DNA from: Planctomycetota bacterium
GTDB lineage: Bacteria > Planctomycetota > Phycisphaerae > UBA1845 > PWPN01
Direction: 5' to 3'
Assembly: GCA_022711465.1 (NCBI GenBank)
Contig: JAKLEZ010000023.1
Coordinates: 37,153 to 101,152, forward strand
Length of the DNA stretch: 64,000 nt
This document shows positions 1 to 8,701 of the stretch, in pieces. Every line of letters begins with the position of its first letter. Position 1 is the stretch's first letter. Position numbers and translations under genes: made by a program. The notes beneath the pieces were generated by a model that saw nothing but the letters and a program-made list of their open reading frames with translations, did no database searches and was not told the origin of the DNA.

Positions 1-18
1 GAATGAAGGAGGATGGCT

Positions 19-441
19 ATGAGTACCCGGAAACGAGTCGGACGGGTGGCGCTGCTGATGGCACTGGGGGCGATTCTCGCCGCCACGCCGTTGTGGGCCG
101 GCAAGCCCCTGCCGAGAGTGCAGCATTACACCTATACGCTTGTCCCGCCGGCAGACTCCCCCGAGCCCCACGCCAACGGGACCTGCACGTTTGAGACCTA
201 CGCCACGCTTCCACGATCGGTGGCGGTGAGTTGTCGAGGGCTGATGCCAGCGCAGCAGTACTGGGTGGTCCACGTCACCTCGTTGCCGGACGGTCCAGCC
301 GAAGAGGCGGCATACCCTTTCACGACCGATGCGAGGGGCCGCTTCGACGGCGAGATCCACTACGGAGCGTACACGATTGATCTATGGGTGGAGAACGGTG
401 CGGGCCAGGCCGTGCTCGTGTTGGGGCAGTTGGAGAACTAG
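19..441 (+). CDS. Small exported protein of unknown function
   Basis: I do not recognise this protein (about 140 residues). It opens with basic residues followed by a hydrophobic stretch (VALLMALGAILAATPLWA) that reads as a signal peptide, so export is likely. The mature part is rich in aromatic and beta-forming residues (WVVHV, FTTDARGRFDGEIHYG) and may be a small beta-sandwich; this is inference. The ATG at 13 touches the GGAGG at 8-12, whereas the ATG at 19 sits 6 nt after it, so 19 is the better start. It lies 75 bp upstream of the co-directional protease gene and could share its transcript. Confidence 0.6.
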   Translation: MSTRKRVGRVALLMALGAILAATPLWAGKPLPRVQHYTYTLVPPADSPEPHANGTCTFETYATLPRSVAVSCRGLMPAQQYWVVHVTSLPDGPAEEAAYPFTTDARGRFDGEIHYGAYTIDLWVENGAGQAVLVLGQLEN

Positions 442-516
442 GGCTCGCCGAGTGAAGTTGATCGTCATTCCATTTCTTGAGTTTCGCGCCAAGCCATAAA
501 TGCTAAGGAGATCGCC

Positions 517-1923
517 ATGAAACGCTTTACCCTGTCAGCCTTGCTGGCCCTCGCAGCCAGCTTGTTGAGTAGCATCGCTCAGGCTCATGCGGAGCAGTAC
601 CTCGTTGTCGCCGCAGGCAAGGATTTTCCAGAAAGCCGGGTGCAGGCCGTGCAGCAGGCCGGCGGCCAGATCGTGAAGGTCTTTCCGCAGATCGGGCTGG
701 CCGTGGCGACCTCGGCCGACCCGGGGTTTCCCGCCAAGGCTGCAAGTATTGCGGGCGTCACGTCAATCGTTCCCGATCCGATCACCTATCCCGAAGCCGA
801 CACGCAGTCCATGCCAGTCGAAACTGCTTCCGGGTCGGGCAACCCCGTACCCAAGGGCGCTGATCTGACGGGACTTCAATGGGGACTTCAGGCCATCCAG
901 GCCCCGGCCGCCTGGGCGCTCGGGGCGACCGGCAAAGGAGTGCGCGTGGCCGTGGTCGATACCGGGATCATGACCACGCATCCGGACCTGGCGCCGAACC
1001 TCAACCTGGAACTGAGCACCAGCGTAGTGCCCGGCGAAACCGTCGAGTTCATTCCGGGAGGCCCTGGGGGTGACTTCAGCCACGCCACGCACGTCTCTGG
1101 GATCATCGCCGCGGCGGACAACGGCTTCGGCACCACCGGCGTCGCCCCTGACGCCGAACTGGTGGCCATTAAGGTCGGCTCCGAGCTGACTAATAGCAGC
1201 CGAGTAAGCTGGATGGTGGAAGGCATCCTCTACGCCGCACAGATGCACGCGGACATCGCCAACCTGAGCTTTGCCTCTTACTGGCTGAAGAACGACCCGC
1301 CAAGCGGGACGACCATCGATGTCGCTTTGTCCGTCGCCATAAGGGCGGTTGCCTTCGCCGAGCAACAGGGGACGCTCCTGGTGGCCGGCGCAGGAAACGG
1401 TGGCCGGGATTGGGACGGCGCTGGGAAGTACGTTTTCTTCCCCCGCGACTTGCCGGGCGTAGCGGGTGTGGCAGCGACGGCCCCCATGGACTGCTGGGCC
1501 CTCGACCCGACCGTGGACCTGGATTGGCCGGCCCCGTACACCGACTACGGCCAACGGGTGATCGACCTGGCAGCGCCGGGCGGCAATCTCGATCTTGCCC
1601 TTCCTGGTCAACTGGTGACCCTGGGAGGCATCACGCAGCCCGCTTTCGTGTTCAACATGGTCATCAGCACGAGCACCAACTTCGGCCCCGCGGGAGTTTT
1701 TGAAAAGAAGGGAATCTGGAACTTCGCTTCCGGAACCAGCTTGGCGGCCCCGCACGTTTCTGGGGTGGCAGCGCTCGCGATCCAGGCCCACGGCGGCAGT
1801 CTCACCCCTGCCCAAGTCCGGGCGATTCTCAAGCAGTCGGCCGACGACCTCGGCAAATCCGGCAACGACGACTACTACGGTGCCGGGCGCGTCAATGCTC
1901 TTCGGGCGGTGCAGCAAAGGTAG
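517..1923 (+). CDS. Subtilisin-like serine protease (peptidase S8), secreted
   Basis: This is a 468-residue exported endopeptidase of the S8 family. Residues 1 to about 25 form a signal peptide. Residues about 27-90 resemble an I9-type inhibitor prodomain (QYLVVAAGKDFPESRVQAV), and the catalytic domain fills about 120-465. The triad is visible: Asp148 in VAVVDTGI, His189 in SHATHVSGI and Ser408 in GTSLAAPHVSG, with the oxyanion Asn294 in AGAGNGG. An AAGGAGA ribosome site lies 7 nt before the ATG. There is no C-terminal anchoring or EF-hand tail, so the enzyme is probably released or periplasmic. The family call is firm; the substrate is unknown. Confidence 0.93.
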   Translation: MKRFTLSALLALAASLLSSIAQAHAEQYLVVAAGKDFPESRVQAVQQAGGQIVKVFPQIGLAVATSADPGFPAKAASIAGVTSIVPDPITYPEADTQSMPVETASGSGNPVPKGADLTGLQWGLQAIQAPAAWALGATGKGVRVAVVDTGIMTTHPDLAPNLNLELSTSVVPGETVEFIPGGPGGDFSHATHVSGIIAAADNGFGTTGVAPDAELVAIKVGSELTNSSRVSWMVEGILYAAQMHADIANLSFASYWLKNDPPSGTTIDVALSVAIRAVAFAEQQGTLLVAGAGNGGRDWDGAGKYVFFPRDLPGVAGVAATAPMDCWALDPTVDLDWPAPYTDYGQRVIDLAAPGGNLDLALPGQLVTLGGITQPAFVFNMVISTSTNFGPAGVFEKKGIWNFASGTSLAAPHVSGVAALAIQAHGGSLTPAQVRAILKQSADDLGKSGNDDYYGAGRVNALRAVQQR

Positions 1924-1940
1924 ACGTCCTCGACCCGCGA

Positions 1941-1973
1941 CGGCCTGCTCCGCACCATCGGCGGGGCAGGCCG
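1941..1973 (+). terminator. Inverted repeat after the protease gene
   Basis: Arms 1941-1951 and 1963-1973 (CGGCCTGCTCC / GGGGCAGGCCG) pair over 11 positions with one G-T wobble, 18 bp after the protease stop. No T-run follows, so it is at best a weak or Rho-assisted terminator. Confidence 0.35.
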
Positions 1974-2357
1974 CTGTGCCGCCGCGTGATCGGCAAGTAA
2001 CATCCGGGTCTTCGCGAGAGAAGCATACAGGCGACATTCCGGTTCTCCGAGGAAAGTACGGGTGTCCCCGGTCTTCCCCCGGCGGGCGGACGTCTGACGC
2101 AAGGGTTTGCGGAGAGCCAAGCCATGAGCCTCGAATTGGACGGGGTCCAGGAGCCTGGGTCGCGAATCATGCGGACTGCAACGTATGCCTGAGCGCGCGG
2201 CAACTGCCTCGCCGTCGGCCCGAATCTGTCATCACCCCAGCAACATGGACGGGCTATCGAGCGACAGTTTCTCGAGCTGTGTGTCGTCGACTCAACGCGC
2301 TTCCGACCGCGTTCTTCGGCCCGCCAGGCTTGTTTTGAGAGGCCATCCGGGTATCAT

Positions 2358-2618
<261 letters not shown>

Positions 2619-2717
2619 TCCGAACTTTTGCCAAACACCCAGGTATCTGCCGACCAGCCTACATCACCGTTGTTATATCAGAATTCAGCGTGATCCGGCA
2701 AACGTATTTGGTCGCCT

Positions 2718-2861
2718 ACGCAGCCCATCAGCTCCGAGGCCGCGGAGACCCTGATCCGCCGCGGCCAGGAAATCCCGTCGGTCACTCAGGTGACGGTCGA
2801 GCCCGTGGATCTGACCGGTTACGACACCCTGATGACCGGCGGCCGGGAGGTGGCCTTATGA
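2718..2861 (+). pseudogene. IS21-family istA, 3' remnant
   Basis: The frame ending in TGA at 2859-2861 encodes EAAETLIRRGQEIPSVTQV followed by VEPVDLTGYDTLMTGG, which resembles the C-terminal tail of IstA transposases. The upstream catalytic domain is missing. The stop overlaps the next start as ATGA, the coupling usual for istA/istB. Confidence 0.6.
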
Positions 2862-3049
2862 AGCGAACCGATGATGAGAAGGCCGCCCTGGTGAGCCATC
2901 TGAAGGAACTGCATGTGCCCACGATCCGAAGTTGCCTCGAGCAGCTAGCCCGCCAGGCCGAACATCCATCGACTCGAACAGTTTGCCGCACTGGTACGCC
3001 GGGAGGGTCCCTGAGCGGGGAACTCTTCGCCTTCCCCGGCGTCTATTGA
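2858..3049 (+). pseudogene. IS21-family istB, 5' remnant
   Basis: The ATG at 2858 begins MKRTDDEKAALVSHLKELHV..LEQLARQAEHP, matching the N-terminal helix region of IstB ATPases. The IstB-like sequence then continues in another frame (LEQFAALVRREGP, followed by a stop), so a frameshift and truncation have destroyed it. The Walker A region is absent. Together with the istA tail this marks an old IS21 insertion. Confidence 0.6.
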
Positions 3050-3136
3050 GATGATAGGCGGTGATCCATCGCGATCCCGGCTGCGTCCGGGTCGGATGAT
3101 TGTCGTCAAAGGACCGTCTTCCAGGAGACCCGTCCC

Positions 3137-4330
3137 ATGCAATCGCACTGTCACGCACGGCTGGTTGTTCTATCCGGTTTGATCGCCCTCGGCCTGGCCA
3201 CCCCGCCCGAGGCCCTCGCCCGCATCAAGCTCATTACCCTGCCCAAGCGGCAACGAGTGGAAATCCAGCTCGACCACCCCAACGTCACGCTCGTCGAAGA
3301 GGAGCGGGTCGTACCCCTCCTTAAGGGCGTCAACCAAGTGGATTTCGCCTGGGCCAACACCGCCATCGACAAGGACAGCATCCAGTTCCGGGCCCTGACT
3401 GATCCCGAACACGTCAAGGTGCTGTCGGTCAGCTATCCACCCAACGAGAATGCCCTGGTCTGGCAGGTCTCGGCCGCCGAGTCCGGTCCGGCCAAGGTCC
3501 GCATCAGCTACATCATCGGCCAGCTCAACAAGAGTTTCGAATACCGGGCCACCGCCTCGCACGATGAGAAAACGCTTCTGCTGACCCAGTACGTCCGCCT
3601 CACCAACTTGGCCAACGAGGAGTTCGGCGATGCCGGCCTGTGGGCCGGCTTCGGCGAGCACTTCCTCAGGCCGATCGGCATCAACGAGACCAAGCAGGTC
3701 CTCTCCGCCAAGTTCGCCGGCGTCCCCGTTCAGAAGACCTACACCTGCAACCCGGCCGAGTTCGATTATCTCGACCGCGGCAAGGACCAACTGCGCGTCC
3801 CCATGCACTACGTACTCAAGAACGACAAGGCCCACCAACTCGGCCAGTTCCCCCTGATGCCCGGCAAGGCCCGTATTTTTCAGGACGACGGCAAGGGCGG
3901 CTCGGCCTTCGTCGGCGAGGACTGGGGCCGGTTTACCCCCATCGACGATGAGATGAAGCTCTACCTCGGCCTGGCCAAGGACATCGTCGTTAAGCGCACC
4001 ATTGAACGCCGCGACCAGAAACGCGTGGGCGGCAACCTCTACAACTACGACGTGGTCATCAAGTACGAGATCGAGAACTTCAAGGACTCGCCGGCCGTTC
4101 TCGACGTGAGCGAGTCGCTGCACCACATCCGCAACGAGATCCGCGGCGAGAGCAACCGAGACGTGGACTGGGAGCTGGGCAAGGAGACCACCTTTGCCGA
4201 CACGCTCGACAAGGAAAAGGGCACGTTTGACAAGGTGATCTTCCACATCCCTCTGCAGCCGCGGGCTGCCGACGGCAAAGCCGAGAAAGTCATCCACGAG
4301 CTCCACGTGCTGATCAAGAACGAATGGTGA
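3137..4330 (+). CDS. DUF4139-family secreted protein, first of three
   Basis: A 397-residue protein with a signal peptide (LVVLSGLIALGLATPPEALA). The body fits the DUF4139 / MuiA-like beta-rich family: an N-terminal region (VTLVEEERVVPLLKGVNQVDFAWANT), a central adhesion-like portion, and a C-terminal KRTIERRDQ..YNYDVVIKYEIENF segment typical of DUF4139. No catalytic motif is known for the family; a cell-surface or envelope role is inferred. An AGGAG lies 9 nt before the ATG. It is the most divergent of the three paralogs in 3.1-7.3 kb and is spaced 123 bp from the second. Confidence 0.75.
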   Translation: MQSHCHARLVVLSGLIALGLATPPEALARIKLITLPKRQRVEIQLDHPNVTLVEEERVVPLLKGVNQVDFAWANTAIDKDSIQFRALTDPEHVKVLSVSYPPNENALVWQVSAAESGPAKVRISYIIGQLNKSFEYRATASHDEKTLLLTQYVRLTNLANEEFGDAGLWAGFGEHFLRPIGINETKQVLSAKFAGVPVQKTYTCNPAEFDYLDRGKDQLRVPMHYVLKNDKAHQLGQFPLMPGKARIFQDDGKGGSAFVGEDWGRFTPIDDEMKLYLGLAKDIVVKRTIERRDQKRVGGNLYNYDVVIKYEIENFKDSPAVLDVSESLHHIRNEIRGESNRDVDWELGKETTFADTLDKEKGTFDKVIFHIPLQPRAADGKAEKVIHELHVLIKNEW

Positions 4331-4453
4331 CGGCGAAGTGAGAGGCGAGACGTGACACGTGAGAACGAAGAGCATCGCGCTTCTGGTCATGCGGAAGCCT
4401 CCTTTCGCGCCTATGTGACACGGGAGTCTTTTCCTGCGATATGTGAGGATCGA

Positions 4454-5851
4454 ATGACAACAAGACAATGGATATGCACGATGGTGGCAGCGCTCGCGGT
4501 GCCCGCGCTCGCCCGCAATATCGACCTCTCGACCGTGCCCACACGGGACACGGTGCAACTGACCATCTACAACGCCGAGGATCTCACGCTGGTCCGGGAA
4601 ACGAGGCGGATGACGTTCAAGAAGGGGGTCAACCCGCTCCAGTTCTCGTGGGCCAACACACTGATCGACCCGACCTCCGTGCAACTCCGCTTCCCCAAGG
4701 ATGCCGACAAGCTGGAATTGCTCGACACGACCTACCCGCACGACAAGCCGCAGATGCTGTACTGGAACGTGCAGTCCGAGGTGGACGGCGAGGCCGGCGT
4801 CGAGATCACGTATTTCACGAGCGGTCTCACGTGGTCGGCCGATTACGTCTGCATCACGAACCCTGACGAGACCCAGATGAACATCGCCGGCTACGTCCGG
4901 GTCTTCAACCGCTCGGGCGAGGAGTATGAGAACGCGCAGGTCCGGCTGGTCGTCGGGACGATCAACCTCGTCGAGAAGATCGCCGAACTCGCCCAACGTC
5001 AGTACGGCAAACCGGTTGAATCGCTTGCGGAGGGCGAGCAGAGGCAGGTCAGGGTGAAGGCCGCCGGGGACGTCCTCACCGCGACCTTGGCCCCGGCTGC
5101 AGCGCCGGCTCCCTCCAAGCCTAAGGAGATCGCCAAGGAGGGCCTCGGCGAGTACTTCATCTACACGGTCGAGGGCACGGAGACGATCCCGAATGGCTGG
5201 AGCAAGCGGATGCTGTCGTTCGAAGGAAAGGAGATCCCCTTCAAGATCCAGTACCGCTACCGGCCGGCGGAGTACGGCGAGCAGATGGTGCGGATGTTCC
5301 TGCTCAAGAACGACAAGGAATCCAAGCTCGGTACGACGCCGCTGCCGGACGGCATCGTCCGGGTCTGCCGAGACAACGGCCACGAGGGGCTGAGTTTCAA
5401 GGTGCAGCAGAGCATCAAGTACGTGCCGATCGGGGAGAACATCGAGCTGATCATCGGCCCGGACCCGGAAGTCATCCACGAGTGGGTGAAGCTGAAGTGC
5501 TGGCGGGACAACTTCTGGTTCAAGCTCAGCGGAGTGGACATCTATCGCGGCCTGGAAGGCGAGCACAAGATCGAGGTGAACGACGCGTTGGTCGGTTGGG
5601 AAGACCACACCCGCTATGTGGAGCGGATCCGCAACTACCGAACCAAACCGGTCGACGTGGAGATTCGCCGTTCGTTCGGCGGCCACACGTTCTTTGCGAG
5701 CCGGCTTGAGCCCACGCTGCACGACTACCAGACGGTCCAGATGACCGCGAACTGTCCGCCGGGCAAGAAGACTGAGCTGGCGTATCACATTCGGACGCTT
5801 CAGGGCTATTTGGAGAAGCAGAAGAACGTGACGTTGGAGACCGGTGATTGA
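4454..5851 (+). CDS. DUF4139-family secreted protein, second of three
   Basis: A 465-residue paralog of the neighbouring genes. The ATG at 4454 gives a clean signal peptide (QWICTMVAALAVPALA) that the longer frame from 4352 would bury, so I take 4454. The mature start NIDLSTVPTRDTVQLTIYNA is nearly the same as in the third paralog. The middle linker (residues about 190-220, Ala/Pro-rich) differs between the two. Positions 5144-5784 are identical by eye to 6559-7199. The TGA overlaps the next ATG (TGATG), implying translational coupling. Confidence 0.8.
   Translation: MTTRQWICTMVAALAVPALARNIDLSTVPTRDTVQLTIYNAEDLTLVRETRRMTFKKGVNPLQFSWANTLIDPTSVQLRFPKDADKLELLDTTYPHDKPQMLYWNVQSEVDGEAGVEITYFTSGLTWSADYVCITNPDETQMNIAGYVRVFNRSGEEYENAQVRLVVGTINLVEKIAELAQRQYGKPVESLAEGEQRQVRVKAAGDVLTATLAPAAAPAPSKPKEIAKEGLGEYFIYTVEGTETIPNGWSKRMLSFEGKEIPFKIQYRYRPAEYGEQMVRMFLLKNDKESKLGTTPLPDGIVRVCRDNGHEGLSFKVQQSIKYVPIGENIELIIGPDPEVIHEWVKLKCWRDNFWFKLSGVDIYRGLEGEHKIEVNDALVGWEDHTRYVERIRNYRTKPVDVEIRRSFGGHTFFASRLEPTLHDYQTVQMTANCPPGKKTELAYHIRTLQGYLEKQKNVTLETGD
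5144..5784. repeat. 641-bp direct repeat, copy A (gene-conversion tract)
   Basis: By eye identical to 6559-7199 at a constant offset of 1415 bp, with no indels. Differences resume on both sides (GGC vs GGT at the left edge, GTAT vs GTAC at the right). It lies wholly inside coding sequence of the second and third DUF4139 genes. Confidence 0.85.
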
Positions 5852-7266
5852 TGATGCGCTGGGTTGTTCTTGGCTTGTGTCTGTCGACTTCGCCCGTTCT
5901 TGGGCGGAACATCGATCTTTCGACCGTCCCCACGCGCGAGACGGTTCAACTGACGATCTATAACGCCGAGGACCTGACGCTGGTGCGCGAGACGCGCCGG
6001 ATCACGTTCAAGAAGGGCGTCAACCCTCTCCAGTTCTCGTGGGCCAACACGTTGATCGACCCGACCTCGGTTCAGATCCGTTTCCCCAAGGACGCCGACA
6101 AGCTGGAACTGCTGGACACGACGTACCCGCATGACAAGCCGCAGATGCTATGCTGGAACGTGCAGTCCGAAGTCGACGGCGAGGCCGGCGTCGAGATCAC
6201 GTATTTCACGAGCGGTCTCACGTGGTCGGCCGATTACGTCTGCATCACGAATCCCGAGGAGACGCAGATGAACATCGCCGGCTACGTCCGCGTATTCAAT
6301 CGCTCGGGCGAAGAATACGAGAACGCCCAGGTCCGGCTGGTTGTCGGAACGATCAATCTGGTGGAGAAGATCGCCGAGCTCGCCCAGCGGCGGTACGGCG
6401 CGGAGAAGGCCGGGCAACTGACCAAAGGGGAGGTACTCGACCTCAAGCGCGACGCCACCCATATGCTCCTCATCAACGGCGCCTTCGGTGCATATGGAAC
6501 CGTGGATCTCGCCGACTTTGGTAAACTCGGTCAGCGCAAGGAGATCGCCAAAGAGGGTCTCGGCGAGTACTTCATCTACACGGTCGAGGGCACGGAGACG
6601 ATCCCGAATGGCTGGAGCAAGCGGATGCTGTCGTTCGAAGGAAAGGAGATCCCCTTCAAGATCCAGTACCGCTACCGGCCGGCGGAGTACGGCGAGCAGA
6701 TGGTGCGGATGTTCCTGCTCAAGAACGACAAGGAATCCAAGCTCGGTACGACGCCGCTGCCGGACGGCATCGTCCGGGTCTGCCGAGACAACGGCCACGA
6801 GGGGCTGAGTTTCAAGGTGCAGCAGAGCATCAAGTACGTGCCGATCGGGGAGAACATCGAGCTGATCATCGGCCCGGACCCGGAAGTCATCCACGAGTGG
6901 GTGAAGCTGAAGTGCTGGCGGGACAACTTCTGGTTCAAGCTCAGCGGAGTGGACATCTATCGCGGCCTGGAAGGCGAGCACAAGATCGAGGTGAACGACG
7001 CGTTGGTCGGTTGGGAAGACCACACCCGCTATGTGGAGCGGATCCGCAACTACCGAACCAAACCGGTCGACGTGGAGATTCGCCGTTCGTTCGGCGGCCA
7101 CACGTTCTTTGCGAGCCGGCTTGAGCCCACGCTGCACGACTACCAGACGGTCCAGATGACCGCGAACTGTCCGCCGGGCAAGAAGACTGAGCTGGCGTAC
7201 CACATCCGCGCGCTGCAAGGCTACTTGGCCAAGCAACAGAAGGTGACGCTGGAGACGGGTAACTGA
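5851..7266 (+). CDS. DUF4139-family secreted protein, third of three
   Basis: A 471-residue paralog starting inside the stop codon of the second gene (TGATG at 5849-5853). It has a short signal peptide (VVLGLCLSTSPVLG) and the DUF4139 C-terminal segment. Its linker (TKGEVLDLKRDATHMLLING) is unrelated to that of the second copy, while the C-terminal 210 codons are identical in DNA. Alternative starts are TTG 5848 and ATG 5854. A shared envelope function for the pair is likely but unknown. Confidence 0.8.
   Translation: MMRWVVLGLCLSTSPVLGRNIDLSTVPTRETVQLTIYNAEDLTLVRETRRITFKKGVNPLQFSWANTLIDPTSVQIRFPKDADKLELLDTTYPHDKPQMLCWNVQSEVDGEAGVEITYFTSGLTWSADYVCITNPEETQMNIAGYVRVFNRSGEEYENAQVRLVVGTINLVEKIAELAQRRYGAEKAGQLTKGEVLDLKRDATHMLLINGAFGAYGTVDLADFGKLGQRKEIAKEGLGEYFIYTVEGTETIPNGWSKRMLSFEGKEIPFKIQYRYRPAEYGEQMVRMFLLKNDKESKLGTTPLPDGIVRVCRDNGHEGLSFKVQQSIKYVPIGENIELIIGPDPEVIHEWVKLKCWRDNFWFKLSGVDIYRGLEGEHKIEVNDALVGWEDHTRYVERIRNYRTKPVDVEIRRSFGGHTFFASRLEPTLHDYQTVQMTANCPPGKKTELAYHIRALQGYLAKQQKVTLETGN
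6559..7199. repeat. 641-bp direct repeat, copy B (gene-conversion tract)
   Basis: Partner of 5144-5784. A second, shorter near-identical tract (around 4784-4858 vs 6175-6249) lies upstream, while the rest of the 5' halves differ at many synonymous positions. Confidence 0.85.
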
Positions 7267-7363
7267 AGATGAAACGAATACGGGTACGGGCGGCCACCTG
7301 CAGAGTATCAGATTTTCGAGCTGGGTGTCGTCGCCGAAGACCCTTTCAAATCGCCAGAAACGC

Positions 7364-7371
7364 GGTATAAT
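7364..7371 (+). promoter_or_regulatory. GGTATAAT -10-like element upstream of tRNA-Gly
   Basis: An extended -10-like GGTATAAT lies 86 bp before the tRNA. The same motif precedes several other genes here. No clear -35 is visible. Confidence 0.3.
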
Positions 7372-7386
7372 GACCGGCTGTCGGTT

Positions 7387-7414
7387 CTTAAGTAGTGCGC
7401 CTGCACTACTTAAG
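7387..7414. repeat. 28-bp perfect palindrome with TTAAGTAGTGC arms
   Basis: CTTAAGTAGTGC (7387-7398), loop GCCT, GCACTACTTAAG (7403-7414): a perfect 12-bp inverted repeat, 42 bp upstream of the intact tRNA-Gly. It uses the same motif as the composite repeat at 2358-2618. Confidence 0.85.
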
Positions 7415-7456
7415 CCGGCATGCTGGTTTGCGTAAGTGCTTGTAATTGAAAGACTT

Positions 7457-7533
<77 letters not shown>

Positions 7534-7548
7534 GATAACTGCTTGCGG

Positions 7549-7577
7549 GGCCAAGGTTTGCCGACCTTGGCCTTTTT
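7549..7577 (+). terminator. Rho-independent terminator of tRNA-Gly
   Basis: GGCCAAGGT (7549-7557), loop TTGCCG, ACCTTGGCC (7564-7572), then TTTTT: a perfect 9-bp GC-rich stem with a T-run, 20 bp after the tRNA. Confidence 0.85.
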
Positions 7578-7643
7578 CGTTCGGACCCGAAAAACGGCCG
7601 TTTTCGGCCGAGTTGGTCAAAAGTTGGTCACTCGGGCGCCGCA

Positions 7644-8462
7644 TCAGGAGACCGCCTCCTCGACGACCTTGCGGGCCACCTCCAGCAGCTCCGGCTCCAC
7701 CTGCACGTAGAACCTCCGCGTCGTGCGGATGTCGCTGTGCCCGGCGAGTTCCTGCACCACGTGGATCGGCACCGACTTGGACAGGTTTGTGCAGTAACCC
7801 CGCCGCAGGTCGTGCACGCAGCACCGGGCCACGCCGGCCCGCCGACGGATCGCCTGAAAATCCCGCGAGATGTTCTGGCGCTTCATCCGCTGGCCTGCGT
7901 TGGAACCCTTGCCGATGACGAACACGTAGACCTGTCCGTCGCCGGCCTCGGCCTGCACCCGAGCCAGCACGTTCGTGACCGGCCGGGGCATGGGCAGGAT
8001 CCGCATGTCCTTCGGCGTCCAGTCCTCCGCGCCGGTCTTGCCGCGCTTCGCGACCACCCGAACCATCTCCTTCTCGAAGTCGATGTCCGGCCAGGTCAGG
8101 TTCAGGATCTCGCTCAAGCGAAGGCCACAGCAGTAGGCCAGCGCGATGATCCCTTGCCACCTCAGCGACGGCGCGGCTTCGATCAGTTTCCGGTAGTCCT
8201 CGGGCGTGACGTGGTGCCACTCGTTGCGCGACACTTTCGCCTGCCGAATGCCGTTGAACGGGTTCTCGCGAATCAGCCGGCACTCGACCGCCTCGCGAAA
8301 GATCCGCCGGCACTCCCGGAGCAGCTTGTTGACGGTCGCGGGAGCGATCGGTTGGTCCTTCCGCGACCGCTCCCGGTACCAAGACAGGAAGCGACGAGCA
8401 TCGAGCGGCGTGATGTTGTTCACCGGCTGCTCCTTGCCGATGCGATCCTTGAGCAGCTTCAC
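7644..8462 (-). CDS. Tyrosine recombinase (integrase) of the tRNA-Gly island
   Basis: A 272-residue phage-type integrase. The catalytic set is present: Arg115 (GLRLSE), a Lys in AKRGKT, His217 and Arg220 (HDLR), His242 (AGHSDIRTT) and nucleophile Tyr252 (RRFY). The N-terminal SAM-like core-binding domain begins almost at residue 1. The only start after the in-frame TAG at 8475-8477 is GTG 8460-8462. Codons upstream of that TAG (AMRKLRW) still look like integrase head, so an amber mutation may have shortened the protein. It points toward the tRNA, and its place inside the 47-bp repeat suggests that it drives island integration. Confidence 0.88.
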   Translation of the reverse strand: MKLLKDRIGKEQPVNNITPLDARRFLSWYRERSRKDQPIAPATVNKLLRECRRIFREAVECRLIRENPFNGIRQAKVSRNEWHHVTPEDYRKLIEAAPSLRWQGIIALAYCCGLRLSEILNLTWPDIDFEKEMVRVVAKRGKTGAEDWTPKDMRILPMPRPVTNVLARVQAEAGDGQVYVFVIGKGSNAGQRMKRQNISRDFQAIRRRAGVARCCVHDLRRGYCTNLSKSVPIHVVQELAGHSDIRTTRRFYVQVEPELLEVARKVVEEAVS

Positions 8463-8701
8463 GGTGCGAGCGTGCTACCACCGCAGCTTTCGCATCGCTA
8501 ACCTGCCAATGCCATTCCTGCGGATCTTCTTTTGATCCCACGGTGACGTTTCAGCTCCAGCAGGCAGCAGCGTGTCACCAGATTGGCAAGGAGTATCAGG
8601 GGCGGTAGATTCAAAGAGGCGTCACGTTCGTCTTGGCAACTTCGCGGGTCGATCTGACCGTCGGGCCCTGGCCAGGACTCGGATCGCCGGGAGGACTCAC
8701 C

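Noticed and set aside
763..2037. 424-residue open frame opposite the subtilisin gene
   Set aside because: It lies antisense to a protease with a complete catalytic triad and has a composition typical of shadow frames.
3170..5788. 872-residue open frame on the minus strand opposite the DUF4139 genes
   Set aside because: It is the antisense shadow of GC-rich coding DNA, with no domain resemblance; the plus-strand genes have signal peptides and family motifs.
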